Assembly: GCA_030847615.1 (NCBI GenBank) | Contig: JAUMIR010000005.1 | Coordinates: forward strand, 80,262,492-80,326,491 | Reading direction: 5' to 3' | Length of the DNA stretch: 64,000 nt | Source of the DNA: Gambelia wislizenii | Taxonomy: Eukaryota > Chordata > Lepidosauria > Squamata > Crotaphytidae | Made by a program: the position numbers and the translations under genes | In this document: piece by piece, positions 22,858 through 33,831 of the stretch | Numbering within the stretch: position 1 is the first letter of the stretch | How the letters are laid out: each line of letters starts with the position of its first letter | The notes under the pieces: model-generated | Told to the model about the DNA's origin: nothing | Database searches by the model: none | The model's input: only the letters and a program-made list of their open reading frames with translations

Positions 22858-23075
22858 CAGGTCGACCTCCATATCCATGGGGGATACGTTCCAATACCCC
22901 CTCTCTGTGGATACATGAAACTGTGGGAATGCTGTATTTTCAATGAGATGAACACTGGAACTTGACCATAGAAGCACATTGGAGGACCTAGAAATGTCTA
23001 GAGAGAACATATTTTTTTCAGACATGGATAAGTGAAACCATGAATACAGAACCAGCGGATACAGGGGTGAACCTA
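22858..23075. mobile_element. pogo/Tigger-type MITE, 218 bp
   Basis: Left end CAGGTCGACCTCCATATCC; right end reversed TAGGTTCACCCCTGTATCC. TA dinucleotides flank both ends (22856-22857 and 23076-23077), as expected for the Tc1/mariner/pogo superfamily. An internal GGAGGACCTAGAAATGTCTA is shared with the element at 39537-39723. Confidence 0.75.
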
Positions 23076-23374
23076 TATTTAGTGCAGAAGTGCTGAAATT
23101 AATAGAACTTGATTATTAATAATTTGTTCTAATAGCTGGTGATATGAGGTGGATCTGGAAACCAGAGGTGAGAGCTTCAGCCATTAGCAATTAAGAGAAA
23201 ATACAAATAAGTTCAAAGATTTCCTTGAGGGACAACTTCAAAATGTTTGTATAGAGCAAAAGCTCTTTATGCCCAAGTCACCAGTTTATTTTTTTTTAAA
23301 GATATCACTTTCTTCATCTTTGCCTGTTTTTGTTTCTGTTTACTGGCAGGATTTATGATATAGTTCATGGTTTA

Positions 23375-23640
23375 AGGTGCGGGGGTGGGAATCTGGCAGG
23401 TCCAGGGGCCACTGATGTGCAGACCTTAAAAAATACCCCCCCATACCCAGAATGAATGGAAGTCACATATGCATCTCAAAAAAGTGTTGAGCTTTTTCCC
23501 CCATGTTAAACAGTGAAGAGGCCCTACAAGCTCCCTTATTTAAAAAGCAAAGTGCTGCTACTGCAGGATGAGAAAAAACTGTATTTTGGGAGAGTTAGAC
23601 AAGGCTGGTTTGCTCATCCTGCACTTTGCTCATCCCTGGT
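23375..23640. repeat. Weak dispersed repeat, possible MITE
   Basis: Opens with GTGCGGGGGTGGGAATCTGG and ends with CTTTGCTCATCCCTGG. It shares its first 50 bases loosely with 2474-2530. Terminal inverted repeats are poor. Confidence 0.3.
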
Positions 23641-23644
23641 CTAA

Positions 23645-23830
23645 GGAGATGTAGCTCAGTTATAGTACACCAGGTTTGCATAAAGAAGATCCTAGCCCAA
23701 GTTCAATCCCAGGAATCTCCAGGTAGAGTTAAAAAGCTCAGTAGTCTTGGAGAGCCATTGGCGATCAATGTAATAGCAAGTCAGATGGACCAGTGATCTG
23801 AATGGGTCTATCTGGCTCACTATTGTCTAC
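23645..23830 (+). mobile_element. tRNA-Ala-like SINE
   Basis: The head GGAGATGTAGCTCAGTTATA matches the acceptor/D-arm start of a tRNA(Ala) with an A box. Then come TTTGCATAAAGAAGATCC and a B-box AAGTTCAATCCC, with ATCTCCAGGTAG after the tRNA part. The body TCAGATGGACCAGTGATCTG is a common lizard SINE body. As a tRNA it is not folded: the anticodon stem and T arm are degraded, so it is not a functional tRNA gene. Confidence 0.8.
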
Positions 23831-25224
23831 CCTGCAATTTTCTAGATAGCAAGTATTTTTTCTGTTGACTAATATGCAGCCATGTTTCCTGCTAAAAACT
23901 AATGATCCAACTGCTGGACAAAGAAAAGAGGCTACTTGATTTATGGCAGCAACTGAGAAATTGAATACATTTATGAAATCATTCTTTCTACAAGTATAAT
24001 TAATCTTTGGCCCCTATTAAAAAGAAACAATGATATCAATAAAATTAGCATGTGTTAAGATAAAATTTATCATTGCACAGGCTTATTGAAATTAATGTCC
24101 TTAAAATACTTCTTCCACTGGCATGTATATATATTTGCATATTTAAATTTCTTGTGCTCAGTAAGGATAGCACTAATTGCTAAAAGTCCAACATTAGAAC
24201 ATAATTCTAATTAACCATACATCATGCTTAATTAATCAAATCATGATATGCTTGCAAATTCTTATGAATACAGCTCTAGAATTCAGTAGAGGCAAAACTT
24301 AATGATGTTTCTTTGTAAGGCATTCTTGGAATACTAATTTTTGCTAACTTCTTGTGCTAGATCCCATAACTTTTTCCTCCTGCCACTTTAACCGTAGTTG
24401 TGACATTAAAGTTTGACCTGAGCTGGCTCAGAATATGAACTTCTTCTGCTTGCCAGCACTATAAATTTCACTCTATTCCAGCTAGAATTTTAATGTGATC
24501 ATCCATGCCTCCCTCCTCCCTTCTTCCAGAGACAGCTGCTGGCTCCCGTATCAATGGGGCTGGGAATTCACCCTGGATTTTAGTGTAAACTTTAAAGGAG
24601 CTATCAAAAGAGCTGAACTTTATCCAGAGGGCCCAGAATTGTTTTTAAAGTGGCAGGTAGGTCATTATTTTTTTTCCAACTTGTAGGTATATCTTTCTTT
24701 CTTTCTTTCTTTTTTTAAACAAAAGAATTAAAATGCAGAATTTAAAAAAAATCACCACAACCTGAAGGAGGAAACAATCTGACTACCATGAAAACAATGG
24801 CAAAATAATAAATGAAATATTATAATGCTGGGTAAATAAAAATATAATTAATATATAAAGCAAAGGGGGAAATATGTAATACCCTATTAATTGAATGCAA
24901 AGATGTGTATAAGGTTCCTGTATAAGGTGTAACTGTTGCATCCCTCCTTCCATGACACTACTTTAAAAACAAAATCTATGGAGATATGTTAAAACATAAA
25001 GGGTCATACACATAACCCTTTCCAAAATAAATAAATAAATGCAAGGACATATACAGTATATCTACCAAACCTGAGGTATAGAAAATCAGATATAGGACAC
25101 AGTCAGGAGAAGAGCAAATTACTTTTCCCATTCATAATAATTCATATCCTATTCATAATCATTCAATCATCCTTAAATATGAAGATTCTTAGCAGCACAA
25201 TATGTACTTAGAAGTTCCCTCCAT
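23831..25224. other. No recognised gene; (CTTT)n at 24692-24714
   Basis: AT-rich, unassigned. A short TTTC repeat is present. No domain is seen in the open frames. Confidence 0.55.
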
Positions 25225-27470
25225 ATATAGCTTGTTAATAATAATAATAATAATAATAATATTTATTTTTACCCCGCCCCTCTGTTAAAAACAATCAGGG
25301 TGGCTTACAACAGTTAAAATACAACAATACAGACTAAAATCCCTAAGCCCCACCCACCCCGTAAAAAGATATTAAACTAGTATCAAATTAAAATCCACCT
25401 AAACTTAAAATCACATAAATAAACAAATACAACAATCAACAGCCAGCGAGTCAGGGTAAAGTACTCAAAGAGGCCAGGAGACGCAGCTCCTGAGGCCGGG
25501 ATCTAATCACGAAAGGCCTGACAAAAAAGATCCATCTTAGTGCTTTTTAAAAGCTACTTAAGCTCGTCATCTGACAGATCTCGTTCAGTAGGCCATTCCA
25601 TAATTTGGGGCGATTACAGAAAAGGCCCTCTGGGAGGTTGCAAACAGCCTAGATTTTTGTGGCTGAAGCAAATTCCTCTCAGAGGACCGGAGTGCGCAGG
25701 GAGGGTTGTATGGGAGGAGGTGGTTCCGAAGATAAGTTGGACCCAAGCCATTTAGGGCTTTAAAGATAATAACCAACACCTTATACTGGGCCCAGAAACT
25801 GATAGGCAGCCAGTGGAGAGATTTTAATACTGGAGTTATATGGTGTCTTCAAGATGTTTCCGAGACCACTATGGCTGACATATTTTGTACCAACTGAAGT
25901 TTCTGGACCAAGCACGAGGGGAGCCCCATGTAGAGAGTGCATTGCAGAAATCTAGATGACAGGTTACTAGTGCGTGCACCACAGTCTTGAGGTCCCTTAC
26001 TTCCAGGAAATGGCACAGCTGGCGTATCAGCCGAAGCTGATAACGGGCACTCCTGACCGTCACATTCACCTGACTAGTCATCTGAAGCAATGAATCAAGG
26101 AGCACCCCCAGACTGCGAACACAGTCCTTAACGGAGACCATGACCCCGTCCAGGACTGGAAGTTGCAATCCAACTCCTGGTTGGGCCACTACCATGAGCA
26201 CCTCCGTTTTGTCTGGATTTAATCTCAATCTGTTTTTCCTCATCCAGCCCATTACTGCTTTAAGACAGTCATTAAGAGGAGAGATGCCATTGGAATTCGA
26301 GGCTGATGATTGGGACAAGGAGAAATAGATCTGGTGTCATCAGCATACTGATAACACCCAGCCCCATAACTCTGAATAATCTCACCCAGTGGCTTCATAT
26401 AGATATTAAACAGCATCGGGGACAGGTTGGCGCCCTGCGGAACACCACAAGTAAGCTCCTTTCTGCTGGAGCAGCTGTCCCCAAGCTGTACCATCTGGGA
26501 CCTGCCCGCGAGGAAGTACCGGAACCACTGGAGTGCAGTGCCTCCGATTCCTAACCCACTCAGGCGATCCAGGAGAATGCCATGATCTATTGTATCAAAA
26601 GCCGCTGAGAGGTCCAGAAGCACCAACAGGGACACATTACCCCTGTCGATGCTTAGACGCAGATCATCAGTCAAGGCAACCATGGCAGTCTCAACTCCAA
26701 ATCCCGTCCTGAAGCCAGTTTGAAATGGGTCTAGATAATCAGTTTCACCCAAGACCACTTGGAGTTGAAGAGCAACTGCCCTCTAGATCACTTTGCTCAA
26801 GAATGGTAACACAGAAACCGTCCTATAGTTGTTCATGTCCAGGGGGTCTAGAGAAGGTTTTTTCAGGAGTGGCCTAACCACCGCTTCCTTTAAACAGGAT
26901 GGAACACACCCTTCCCTGAGGGATGCATTGATGATGTCCTTAAGGAACACCATTAAGGCAACCCCCCCGGATGGCCAGCCATGAAGGGCAAGGATCGAGA
27001 GGGCAGGTCGTTGTCTTCCTCACTCTACCAAGTAGCTTGTCCACATCCTCGGTACTCACGGATTGAAATTGATCCAGTAAACTTACATCAACAGAGTTGC
27101 TGGACACCTCGTCAATTGTTTCTGTCAAAATACTGGCATCTAAGTCGGCTCTTATCCGAGAGATTTTATCTGCAAAGAAGTTGTTAAACGCATCACAGCA
27201 GGCCGTTGTTGGGTTAAGCAATGGGTTCTGTGCAGGTACAACCTGCGTCATCTCCCTTACCACCCTAAACAGCTCTGCTGGATGGGACTCTGCAGATGCA
27301 ATACGTGCAGACGAGAAGGATCTCTGCGCCGCACGTATTGCCTCTCGATAGGACCGAAGAAAGTTCCTATGTCGAGTCCTGTTGAATAAGAGTCGAGTTT
27401 TCCGCCAGTTGCGTTCTAGTCGTTGTCCAACCTGCTTGTTCCCCAGTAAATGTGGATAGCATACAGCCTT
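25225..27470 (-). mobile_element. L2-clade LINE, 5' truncated, with RT region
   Basis: Minus-strand order from 27470 down to 25225: the linker between endonuclease and RT, the reverse transcriptase, the C-terminal LHWLP..TFKALNGLGP region (25585-25800), an A-rich 3' UTR and an (AAT)n end at 25240-25262. The endonuclease domain is missing. This is the longest LINE copy in the window. It is interrupted by frameshifts near 26940 and 26252, so it cannot express an intact ORF2. Confidence 0.9.
25869..26758 (-). pseudogene. L2 reverse transcriptase domain (frameshifted)
   Basis: The first frame (26758-26252) holds the RT palm. Motif A is LLVLLDLSAAFDTIDH, motif B is CGVPQGANLSPMLFNIY, and the catalytic YADD box (QYADDT) is present at about residue 139. 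The reading then shifts at about 26260-26310 into the frame of 26318-25869, which gives the thumb start WMRKNRLRLNPDKTEVL. A shared upstream frame (27263-26940, NNFFADKI...) is the pre-RT linker. The enzyme would perform target-primed reverse transcription at a nicked chromosome; this copy is inactive. Confidence 0.88.
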
Positions 27471-28473
27471 TTTTTTTTAATTGCTGGAAGAGCTTAACTA
27501 CAATAGCTGTCTTAATAATTTTTGTGTGTGCCTGTTCATTTAGTACATTTCTGTTTGACAATTCCCAAGGAGACTCAGCTACACAGGTAAGTATTTAGGG
27601 ATTGAATTTGCTGACCAGTTGGGGGTGGTTTAGCCCCCTGCCTAATCCTGTTCAACTCAAGCCTTACCTTGCCTGCCCATCCCCATTCTGGAGTCCCCCT
27701 GAAAGGCTCATGATTTCATTAAAAACTTAGTTTTCTTTAAAAACTTAGAGCAGATCCATACTCTACTGAGACGGAAGCCACCAGCTGCTACTATGAACAA
27801 CCTGGGGTCCTCCAGATGTTGTTGAACTGCAATTCCATTCATGCCGAGTATGAAGAATGATCAGAGTTAGATTCCAACAACATAGGAGGCATAAGTTGCC
27901 TCATCCTTCTCTAAAGCATTCAGGAGAAAGGAAGCTTGGGACATGTACTTTCCAGGGAGCCTCATGTTCCTATGGAGGAAATAGGCAGCTGGTAACATAC
28001 ATTTTGCTGGAGTTCTGATCTTTGTGACACTGGTGTTCAAGATAAAAGACTCAGAAACTGAGATCTCATAAAGTTCCAACACATAAGAGAACAGAGAGAA
28101 ACACGTGTTGGGGGGGCAGGTGACTTGGGTGTGTGTGTGTGTGAAAGGAGCATTTGTACAAAATTTCGTTCATGTTGACTTCAAGAGCAGTTTGGTATCT
28201 AAATTTTGGAAGATAGCTTGGAAGAACCAAACTCTTTTCAATTATTTTATCAGCTGGAAATAATTTAGTTTGACAAATACAGTTCCTACCAAGCCAAGAA
28301 ACATTTGTCCATTTCTTGTTTAAGTCTTCATGTGAAAGATGAATACTAATATCAACACCATGAGAAAGGGGCAAATCTCAAGGTGGTGCTTTTTTGTTCC
28401 TTCAACTAAGGATCATAAAAAGACTGCTGTGTGTTCCCTGAAGCCCTTATTTCTTATGTTCTCTATTGTCTTT
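27471..28473. other. No recognised gene; hAT MITE fragment and (GT)n
   Basis: A GGGGTCCTCCAGATGTTGTT / GAACTGCAATTCCATTCATG piece at 27804-27845 is one arm of a common lizard hAT foldback element. A (GT)n tract lies at 28128-28142. The rest is unassigned. Confidence 0.5.
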
Positions 28474-29084
28474 GGAGATTTTCATACCGGGGCTAAAAGC
28501 CCTGGTTCTGTCCCGCCACGTCCTCTCCCATTCCTGCAACAAAATGGAGGAAAATGTTGGCACACTTACCTCCGTTCCACTGCAGGAATGGGCTCCCTGC
28601 TGTCTTGCTGGCTGGCTGTAAATGCAGCTGTCATAAGGCTGCTTTTACGACCGGCTGGAGGAAATGCTGCTCATTCTCACGAGAGAACAAGCAGGAGGGA
28701 AATTTAAACTTTAACACCCCCCAGCTGTCAAAGTAAGAAACAAAATGAAAAATAAAGGTAAAAAAATGCAAGGAACCCGGGTGGGGAAGGGTGGCACTTA
28801 CCTGGATGTCCTGATCATGGCAGGAAGTGACTGCCATAGAGCTCCTCCACCATTCCTGTCATTCCAGAACAGGGACGGGAATCCGATTCACACACCTGTG
28901 TTCTGTTACAGAAATGGAACTGTGTGCTTAATAACGACTTCTCTCCATGAATAATATATCACAGGGAGAAAACTGAATAGTGACAATTTGGGCACAGAAC
29001 AGGGTAAACGTGTCTGAAAGGAAAATTTTTCAGCAACCCTGTTCCGTGCCAGTAACGGGACAAATTGTCTGTATGAAAATCTCC
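28474..29084. mobile_element. MITE (copy G), divergent TTATCAGAC-related family
   Basis: Perfect 14-bp ends: GGAGATTTTCATAC at 28474 and its inverse at 29071-29084. The ends differ at two positions from the GGAGATTATCAGAC terminus of 645-954. The interior CACTTACCTGGATGTCCTGA...GGAAGTG is shared with copies D and F, linking the families. The 122-codon plus-strand frame at 28339-28707 overlaps the left end and is not a gene that I can recognise. Confidence 0.7.
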
Positions 29085-29816
29085 TTTTTCTCTCCTACCT
29101 TCTCTTCAATCTTTGCCAGTGGAATCAACAAGTCAACTAAATCTCTACAAAGGATAATTTGTCTCTAAAAGGTTTTGTGGACTAAACCTGTTATTAGTTT
29201 TGCTTGGATTAACAGGAAAACATTAAAGAGTTTTATGCTATTTTTTTAAACGAAGTATCTGCTGTGATAGCATCATGGCCTGTACTTCAGTTCATGCCAG
29301 TCAGTTTAAAGTGTTCTCATTGCCAAAGTGAAAGTCACAGTCATCTGAGGACAGAGCTTGGTAAGCTCCTTTAAAAATAAAGAAGATAAACCATTCCTTT
29401 TTTATTTGAAAAGTAAATCATTGTCATTGCTCATTATAATGTTAAAAAGCAACTTTTTAATTTTGTTGCTTGGTAATTTATATTACTTATGTAACATGTG
29501 TGGTAGTGAGGAATGTAACAATTCAGGAGAGAATGGTATAAAACCAGGAAAATTCCATTCAGAATCCCTAAAAAAAATTCCTAAAAATGCTTTTTGCTTC
29601 ATTCCTGTTTGTTGCATTATCTAAAAGTTATGTTACATTGCAATAAGTAGGAACTTCAGCTGAGCATTTAGAAAAACAGTTCATGCATCCAAAAAAAAAA
29701 AAGGAAAAAAAAGAGGCAGACAAAGTTCCCAAGGGAATGTGAATACAGCAAATAGCAGTTCTAGGTGTGAACGAGTTTCAACATTGTATTCTTAGCAATG
29801 CTAAAAATCTGGAGAG
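29085..29816. other. No recognised feature; A-rich tract
   Basis: An A-run with interruptions lies at 29691-29713. Otherwise unassigned. Confidence 0.5.
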
Positions 29817-30405
29817 TAGGGACTTTATTAGATGCAGCCCCTTTAAACATTCTTTTGCTGGCATAAAAAAAGCATTTTCATGCCTGTAAAGGAACATCTC
29901 CCCTCTGCCCCCCCCCCCGCATTTACCTTCTAATCCGAGTAAAGGGTCCTGGCGCTTAAGAGGAAGTGAATGAAGCCCTGTTCACTTTCTCATTTGAAAT
30001 CTCGCACTATTTCATTGTGCGGGGAATTCAAAGTTAAAAACAAAAATAAAGTTTTTAAAGTTACACAAAGCACCTAAACATACTTAAAAATCCCCAAGTA
30101 ACCCAGGGAGGGTCATAAAAAGAGCAGAACTTACCTGGATGTTCCGATCTGACCTGGAAGTGTTCATGCCAGAATGGCCATTGTTGGGGTAAGTACGTGA
30201 TTTAAATGGCCTGAGCTATTGCATGCCGCCAATGCTAGCAAAAAAGCAGCAGGGGGTTCTGTTGATGGCTTAAGCCATCAATTAAAAAGTACGTGATTTT
30301 ACCTCTTTATAACCATGAAAGGGTGACATCATCTGATCCTCACACCCTTTCACCGTTATGTGGAGTCCTTATGAAGCCATATTTTGTGTGTCTGATAAAG
30401 TTCTA
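29817..30405 (+). mobile_element. TTTATCAGAC-family MITE (copy D)
   Basis: Starts TAGGGACTTTATTAGATG and ends GTCTGATAAAGTTCTA. It shares the full internal order with copies C and F: CTTTTGCTGGCATAAA, ATTTACCTTCTAATC, GTGAATGAAGCCCTGTTCAC, ACTTACCTGGATGTTCCGAT, GGAAGTGTTC, and the TTGATGGCTTAAGCCATCAA palindrome. No open frame of note. Confidence 0.8.
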
Positions 30406-30713
30406 AAGGAAAAATGCCTTTGTGGCACAGAATTTTTATGGGGAGGGCAATACCCCAAAACACACACCTGTAGTTGTATCTCTACTTTGTCACCTTGGTA
30501 TTTGGGAGGTACTCATTGCATGTTTTAGGTATTTGTTAAAGACTCAGTTCTCATTCAGGCTTTTCTGACTGACAATCCATTCTGAGACTTATACTATGAA
30601 CCCTTCCTTTCACTCCCTTTTCACTGTTTTTGATGATGATCAATGCTTTCATTGATCATTATTTACTGTTTTGCCTTTTAATGATTGCCTTGATACTTTT
30701 AATTGGTTTTACT

Positions 30714-31222
30714 GTCTCAGAAAAGGATTTAATAACAAATTTAACGGCAGCAAGATTAATTATAGCAAGACATTGGAAAATGCAAATAAATGTGCAAGTG
30801 GAGGAGTGGTATAAAGAAGTTTGGAAGATGGCAATAAATGATAAGTTAACATGTAGAATTAAAATAAGTAAAGGAAGTTGGAAAGAAAGTGACTTTGATA
30901 AAATTTGGAAAGTATTTGTTAAAAAAGTATTACAGACAAAAGATGGGAGGTTACCTCCACGAGAAGAAATGAGATTCTGGAAAGATTAGGTAAGGGATAA
31001 TGGCTCCGGTGAAGGGGGGTAGGGGTAGGGGAATTAATACTGAGGTGGGGGGGGGTAGGGGAATTAATATTTTTGAATAGAATTATAGTAAAGAATCTAT
31101 GTTAACTTTTGAAATTAGTTAATAGAAAAATTGCAATGTTTATAGTAATTTTATGTGTTATACTAAGTATTGATTGGATAATATAATGTATGATTATAAA
31201 ATTAATAAAAACATATTTAAAA
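30714..31222 (+). mobile_element. 5'-truncated L1 with target-site duplication
   Basis: The insertion is flanked by a 13-bp direct repeat, AATTGGTTTTACT, at 30701-30713 and 31223-31235. Inside, the plus-strand frame up to the stop at 30989 encodes the end of a squamate L1 ORF2 (AARLIIARHWK..., VEEWYKEVWKMA, DKLTCRIK). It is followed by a G-rich 3' UTR with two GGGGTAGGGGAATTAATA blocks and an A-rich end with AATAAA. The frame opens only because host codons precede it; it is not an intact gene. The element is inactive through 5' truncation. Confidence 0.9.
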
Positions 31223-31318
31223 AATTGGTTTTACTCTCTGTATAACATGAGATATTGTTTTTAGATTAGGGGTGGAGTACAGCATAGGAAAGGACCTAAA
31301 TACCCTAAAGACACAAAA

Positions 31319-31515
31319 TCCTATCTGATCTTGGAAGCTAAGCAGGATCAGTATTAGTTAGTACTTGGATGGGAGACTGCCAATGAATACCAGGTGCTGA
31401 AGGTTATATTTCAGAGGAAGTAACTGGCAAACCACCTCTGAATATTCCTTGCTTAAGAAAAGCCTATGAAATTGATGGGGTCACTATAAGCCTACAAGTG
31501 ACGTGAAGGCACATG
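31319..31515 (+). mobile_element. 5S rRNA-derived SINE (5S-Sauria type)
   Basis: The head follows the 3' two thirds of vertebrate 5S rRNA: CTGATCTTGGAAGCTAAGCA, TTAGTACTTGGATGGGAGAC, GAATACCAGGTGCTG. That includes the internal control region used by TFIIIA and polymerase III. The body TTTCAGAGGAAG...AACTGGCAAACCACCTCTGA and the tail GGGGTCACTATAAG...GTGACGTGAAGGCAC are those of lizard SINEs with a Bov-B-related end. It is not a 5S gene: the 5' part of 5S is absent and a SINE body follows. This family is a strong squamate marker. Confidence 0.9.
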
Positions 31516-32977
31516 CATACTGCATATGAGGCAGAAGTCATACCCCCCCCCCATATCCACACTTGTACATCATGGTGCACCAAATATGACATCACATGTC
31601 TTTTGCATGCCAGTTTAGTTGCACTTCATCCAAATACATACATACCTTTTGTAGGGACTTTTGGAGAAAAAATGCAGCATTTTTCAAAGTTTGTTTTGGG
31701 GCATGTTTGGGTGAAAAAGTCACTCACAAGCCAGCCCAAAAGGGTCCTTGGAGGGCTAGCTAGTCAACTTTGTCTGCAGGGGGACACTTTACCCACTCCT
31801 GTTTTAGATATTGAAAGTAGTACAGGGTTTATAAATTTACTACATTAATTAATAATCCATAGGATATAAGTGCTATGCTTGCTCCAAGGATTCTGTAGAT
31901 TATGAATGTGCTGTATACCCCAAAATGTTGTTGTTGTTGTTAAGAAACTATGAAAGTTAACAAATGTTCCAGAAAGTCTCTTGGCAAGGCAGACTTATGG
32001 ATGACTTACTAGCTACTTTCAGTATGGATACTTTATAAGGCATCTCAGTTAGTTAGCTTGATTATTCTAGCAGTATAAGCTGTGTTCGTGTGGATGAATC
32101 ACTACTCCCCTTCCCACCACACCACCTCTATCTAGTTAATAAACATTTTTTAAAGAATGGGGCATGGCAAAGCTTGGCAAAGCTCTGCAGCTTGTTTGCA
32201 CATGATATACTATTTTGTTAGACTCTCTCTCTTTGGAAGAAGGAAAGTACTCCTGCTGACTCATTAGAAACTATGCTGTGTAAAATGAAGATGTTATTTT
32301 GATCTTGAACCTCTCATGGAGATAAACTGATTGGCTATAGTTCTACAGAAAGATTAGAAAGCAACCTCTGGATTTTGAAATTGTTACATAGTTACATTGA
32401 AATTGTAGGGACATAGATGTTCCAGCTCCAACCTCTCCTTTCCTCTGGCCACTAAATAGATATGGCAGTGAAAGTGAGGGAGAAGAGACAGGTGAATTTT
32501 GAGAGGAAGGGGCACATTGCACAAGGAAAGTGTTGAATTTCTGAAACAATAAAAAAGGTACACACCAGCATTACACCAGCACATCTGACTAACAGGATGC
32601 CAGCAAATATATTTTGTGTGATTATATGTGTGAGGAGGTTGCACAAAGAAACACAATTTTCACACAAAGCCTTCCATGTGTAATACTGCACAAAGTAATT
32701 TCCTGATACAGAATTGTGTGAATTTCAGTTGAAAACTATGAAGAAATATTTATTTTCTCCCACTGTGGGGAGAAAATGGGAAATTATTTATCTTCACATG
32801 CAAGAATGAAATAGTTGAATATTGACTTTTCTTGTCGTGACTAGTCAGACCCACCATTTCACTGTGTCTACTGTGAGTATGCTTCAGTCTGTAGCCAACC
32901 CTTTCTCTTCTTTGTAGAGTGATTTGTGGGATTTTTTCCTCTAAAGTTTGTTACAGAAGTAATGTGTAGCTGCATAG
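31516..32977. other. No recognised gene; (TTG)n
   Basis: C-run at 31543-31551 and TTG repeat at 31927-31941. Overlapping minus-strand frames at 32343-32691 have no domain. Unassigned. Confidence 0.5.
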
Positions 32978-33382
32978 ATGCATGTCTTCAATTTTTTCAT
33001 GTCTTTAGAAAACCTTTCTCTAGTACAAAAGATGTGGCAACAATCTTTCAGGAAGAGGAAAGAAATAGTGAGTTGTCTTGGTGCCATTTGTAAAAATGTA
33101 ATTGATGAGAAAACAGCTATAGCATTTTCTTTTCACAATAAGTCAAAAAATATTTTTGAAGTATGTGTGGTGCCTTCTTTTCCTAATCCCAGTAGGTTAG
33201 AGTCCTACTGTCAAATTATGTCACACCAGGTTTGCCCCCATCACATTAATGAAACAGGCAAAGTTCACCCTTGTGAGGCATGTCAAAAGGTTGAGAATTC
33301 TGTGATTGTAATGAAAGTCAATTATAATTTACCACTCCTTACAGTGGGAAATGGCTTCAGATATTGTGGCCACTCTGTGTAG
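32978..33382 (+). other. 134-codon open frame of unknown meaning
   Basis: This is the longest open frame in the window outside a recognised repeat. It is preceded by a pyrimidine-rich CTTCAATTTTTTCATGTCTTTAG, which resembles a splice acceptor (AG at about 33008-33009). The remaining translation includes a CEACQKVENSVIV stretch. I recognise no domain, the composition is not clearly coding, and no matching donor or second exon is evident. It could be an exon, a retroelement piece or chance. I favour chance. Confidence 0.15.
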
Positions 33383-33620
33383 GCAGAGAAATTCTCTTGT
33401 TTCAAGGGAAATATTCATATAGATTTGGATGACAATGACGATAATGCTGTGGTGATGATGATGACAACAACAACAGTGATTCATACAATAATTAATGATG
33501 GAGTCAAGACAAATGCTGCAATTTCACAGGATGAAAGATTGCTGAATTCTTAAACACAGAACATGGTAATGTAAGCTACAAAATAATAGATCGACATTTT
33601 CATCATTATATTCTGAAGTA
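33383..33620. other. GAT/GAC-rich stretch, otherwise unassigned
   Basis: An imperfect trinucleotide region (GATGACAATGACGATAATG, GATGATGATGACAACAACAA) occupies 33428-33477. Confidence 0.5.
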
Positions 33621-33829
33621 CAGATTTGGTATCCACGGATTTAAGTATTCATGGCTTGGAAATATTCTTTAAAAATAATAATCCAAAAAACAAACCTTGA
33701 TTTTGCCATCTTATATAAGGGACACCATTTTGCTATGCCACTGCATATAATGGGACTTGAGTATTCATGGATTTTGGTATCCACAAGGGGTCCTGAAACC
33801 AAACCCCAGTGAATATGAAGGGACAACTG
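33621..33829. mobile_element. pogo/Tigger MITE with TA duplication
   Basis: The left end CAGATTTGGTATCCACGG and right end GAAGGGACAACTG are flanked by TA on both sides (33619-33620, 33830-33831). The body, read on the minus strand, has GGACCCCTTGTGGATACCAA and ATGAATACTCAAGTCCC, the hallmark of MER2-like Tigger MITEs known from other vertebrates. It is 209 bp and non-coding. Confidence 0.8.
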
Positions 33830-33831
33830 TA

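Noticed and set aside
23645..23720. Possible tRNA-Ala gene
   Set aside because: Anticodon and T stems do not pair and a SINE body follows directly.
26306..26554. Plus-strand frames opposite the L2 RT
   Set aside because: Shadow of the minus-strand RT, which has motifs A, B and YADD.
31319..31405. Possible 5S rRNA gene
   Set aside because: The 5' third of 5S is missing, substitutions break the folded structure, and a SINE body and tail follow. It is a retroposon head.
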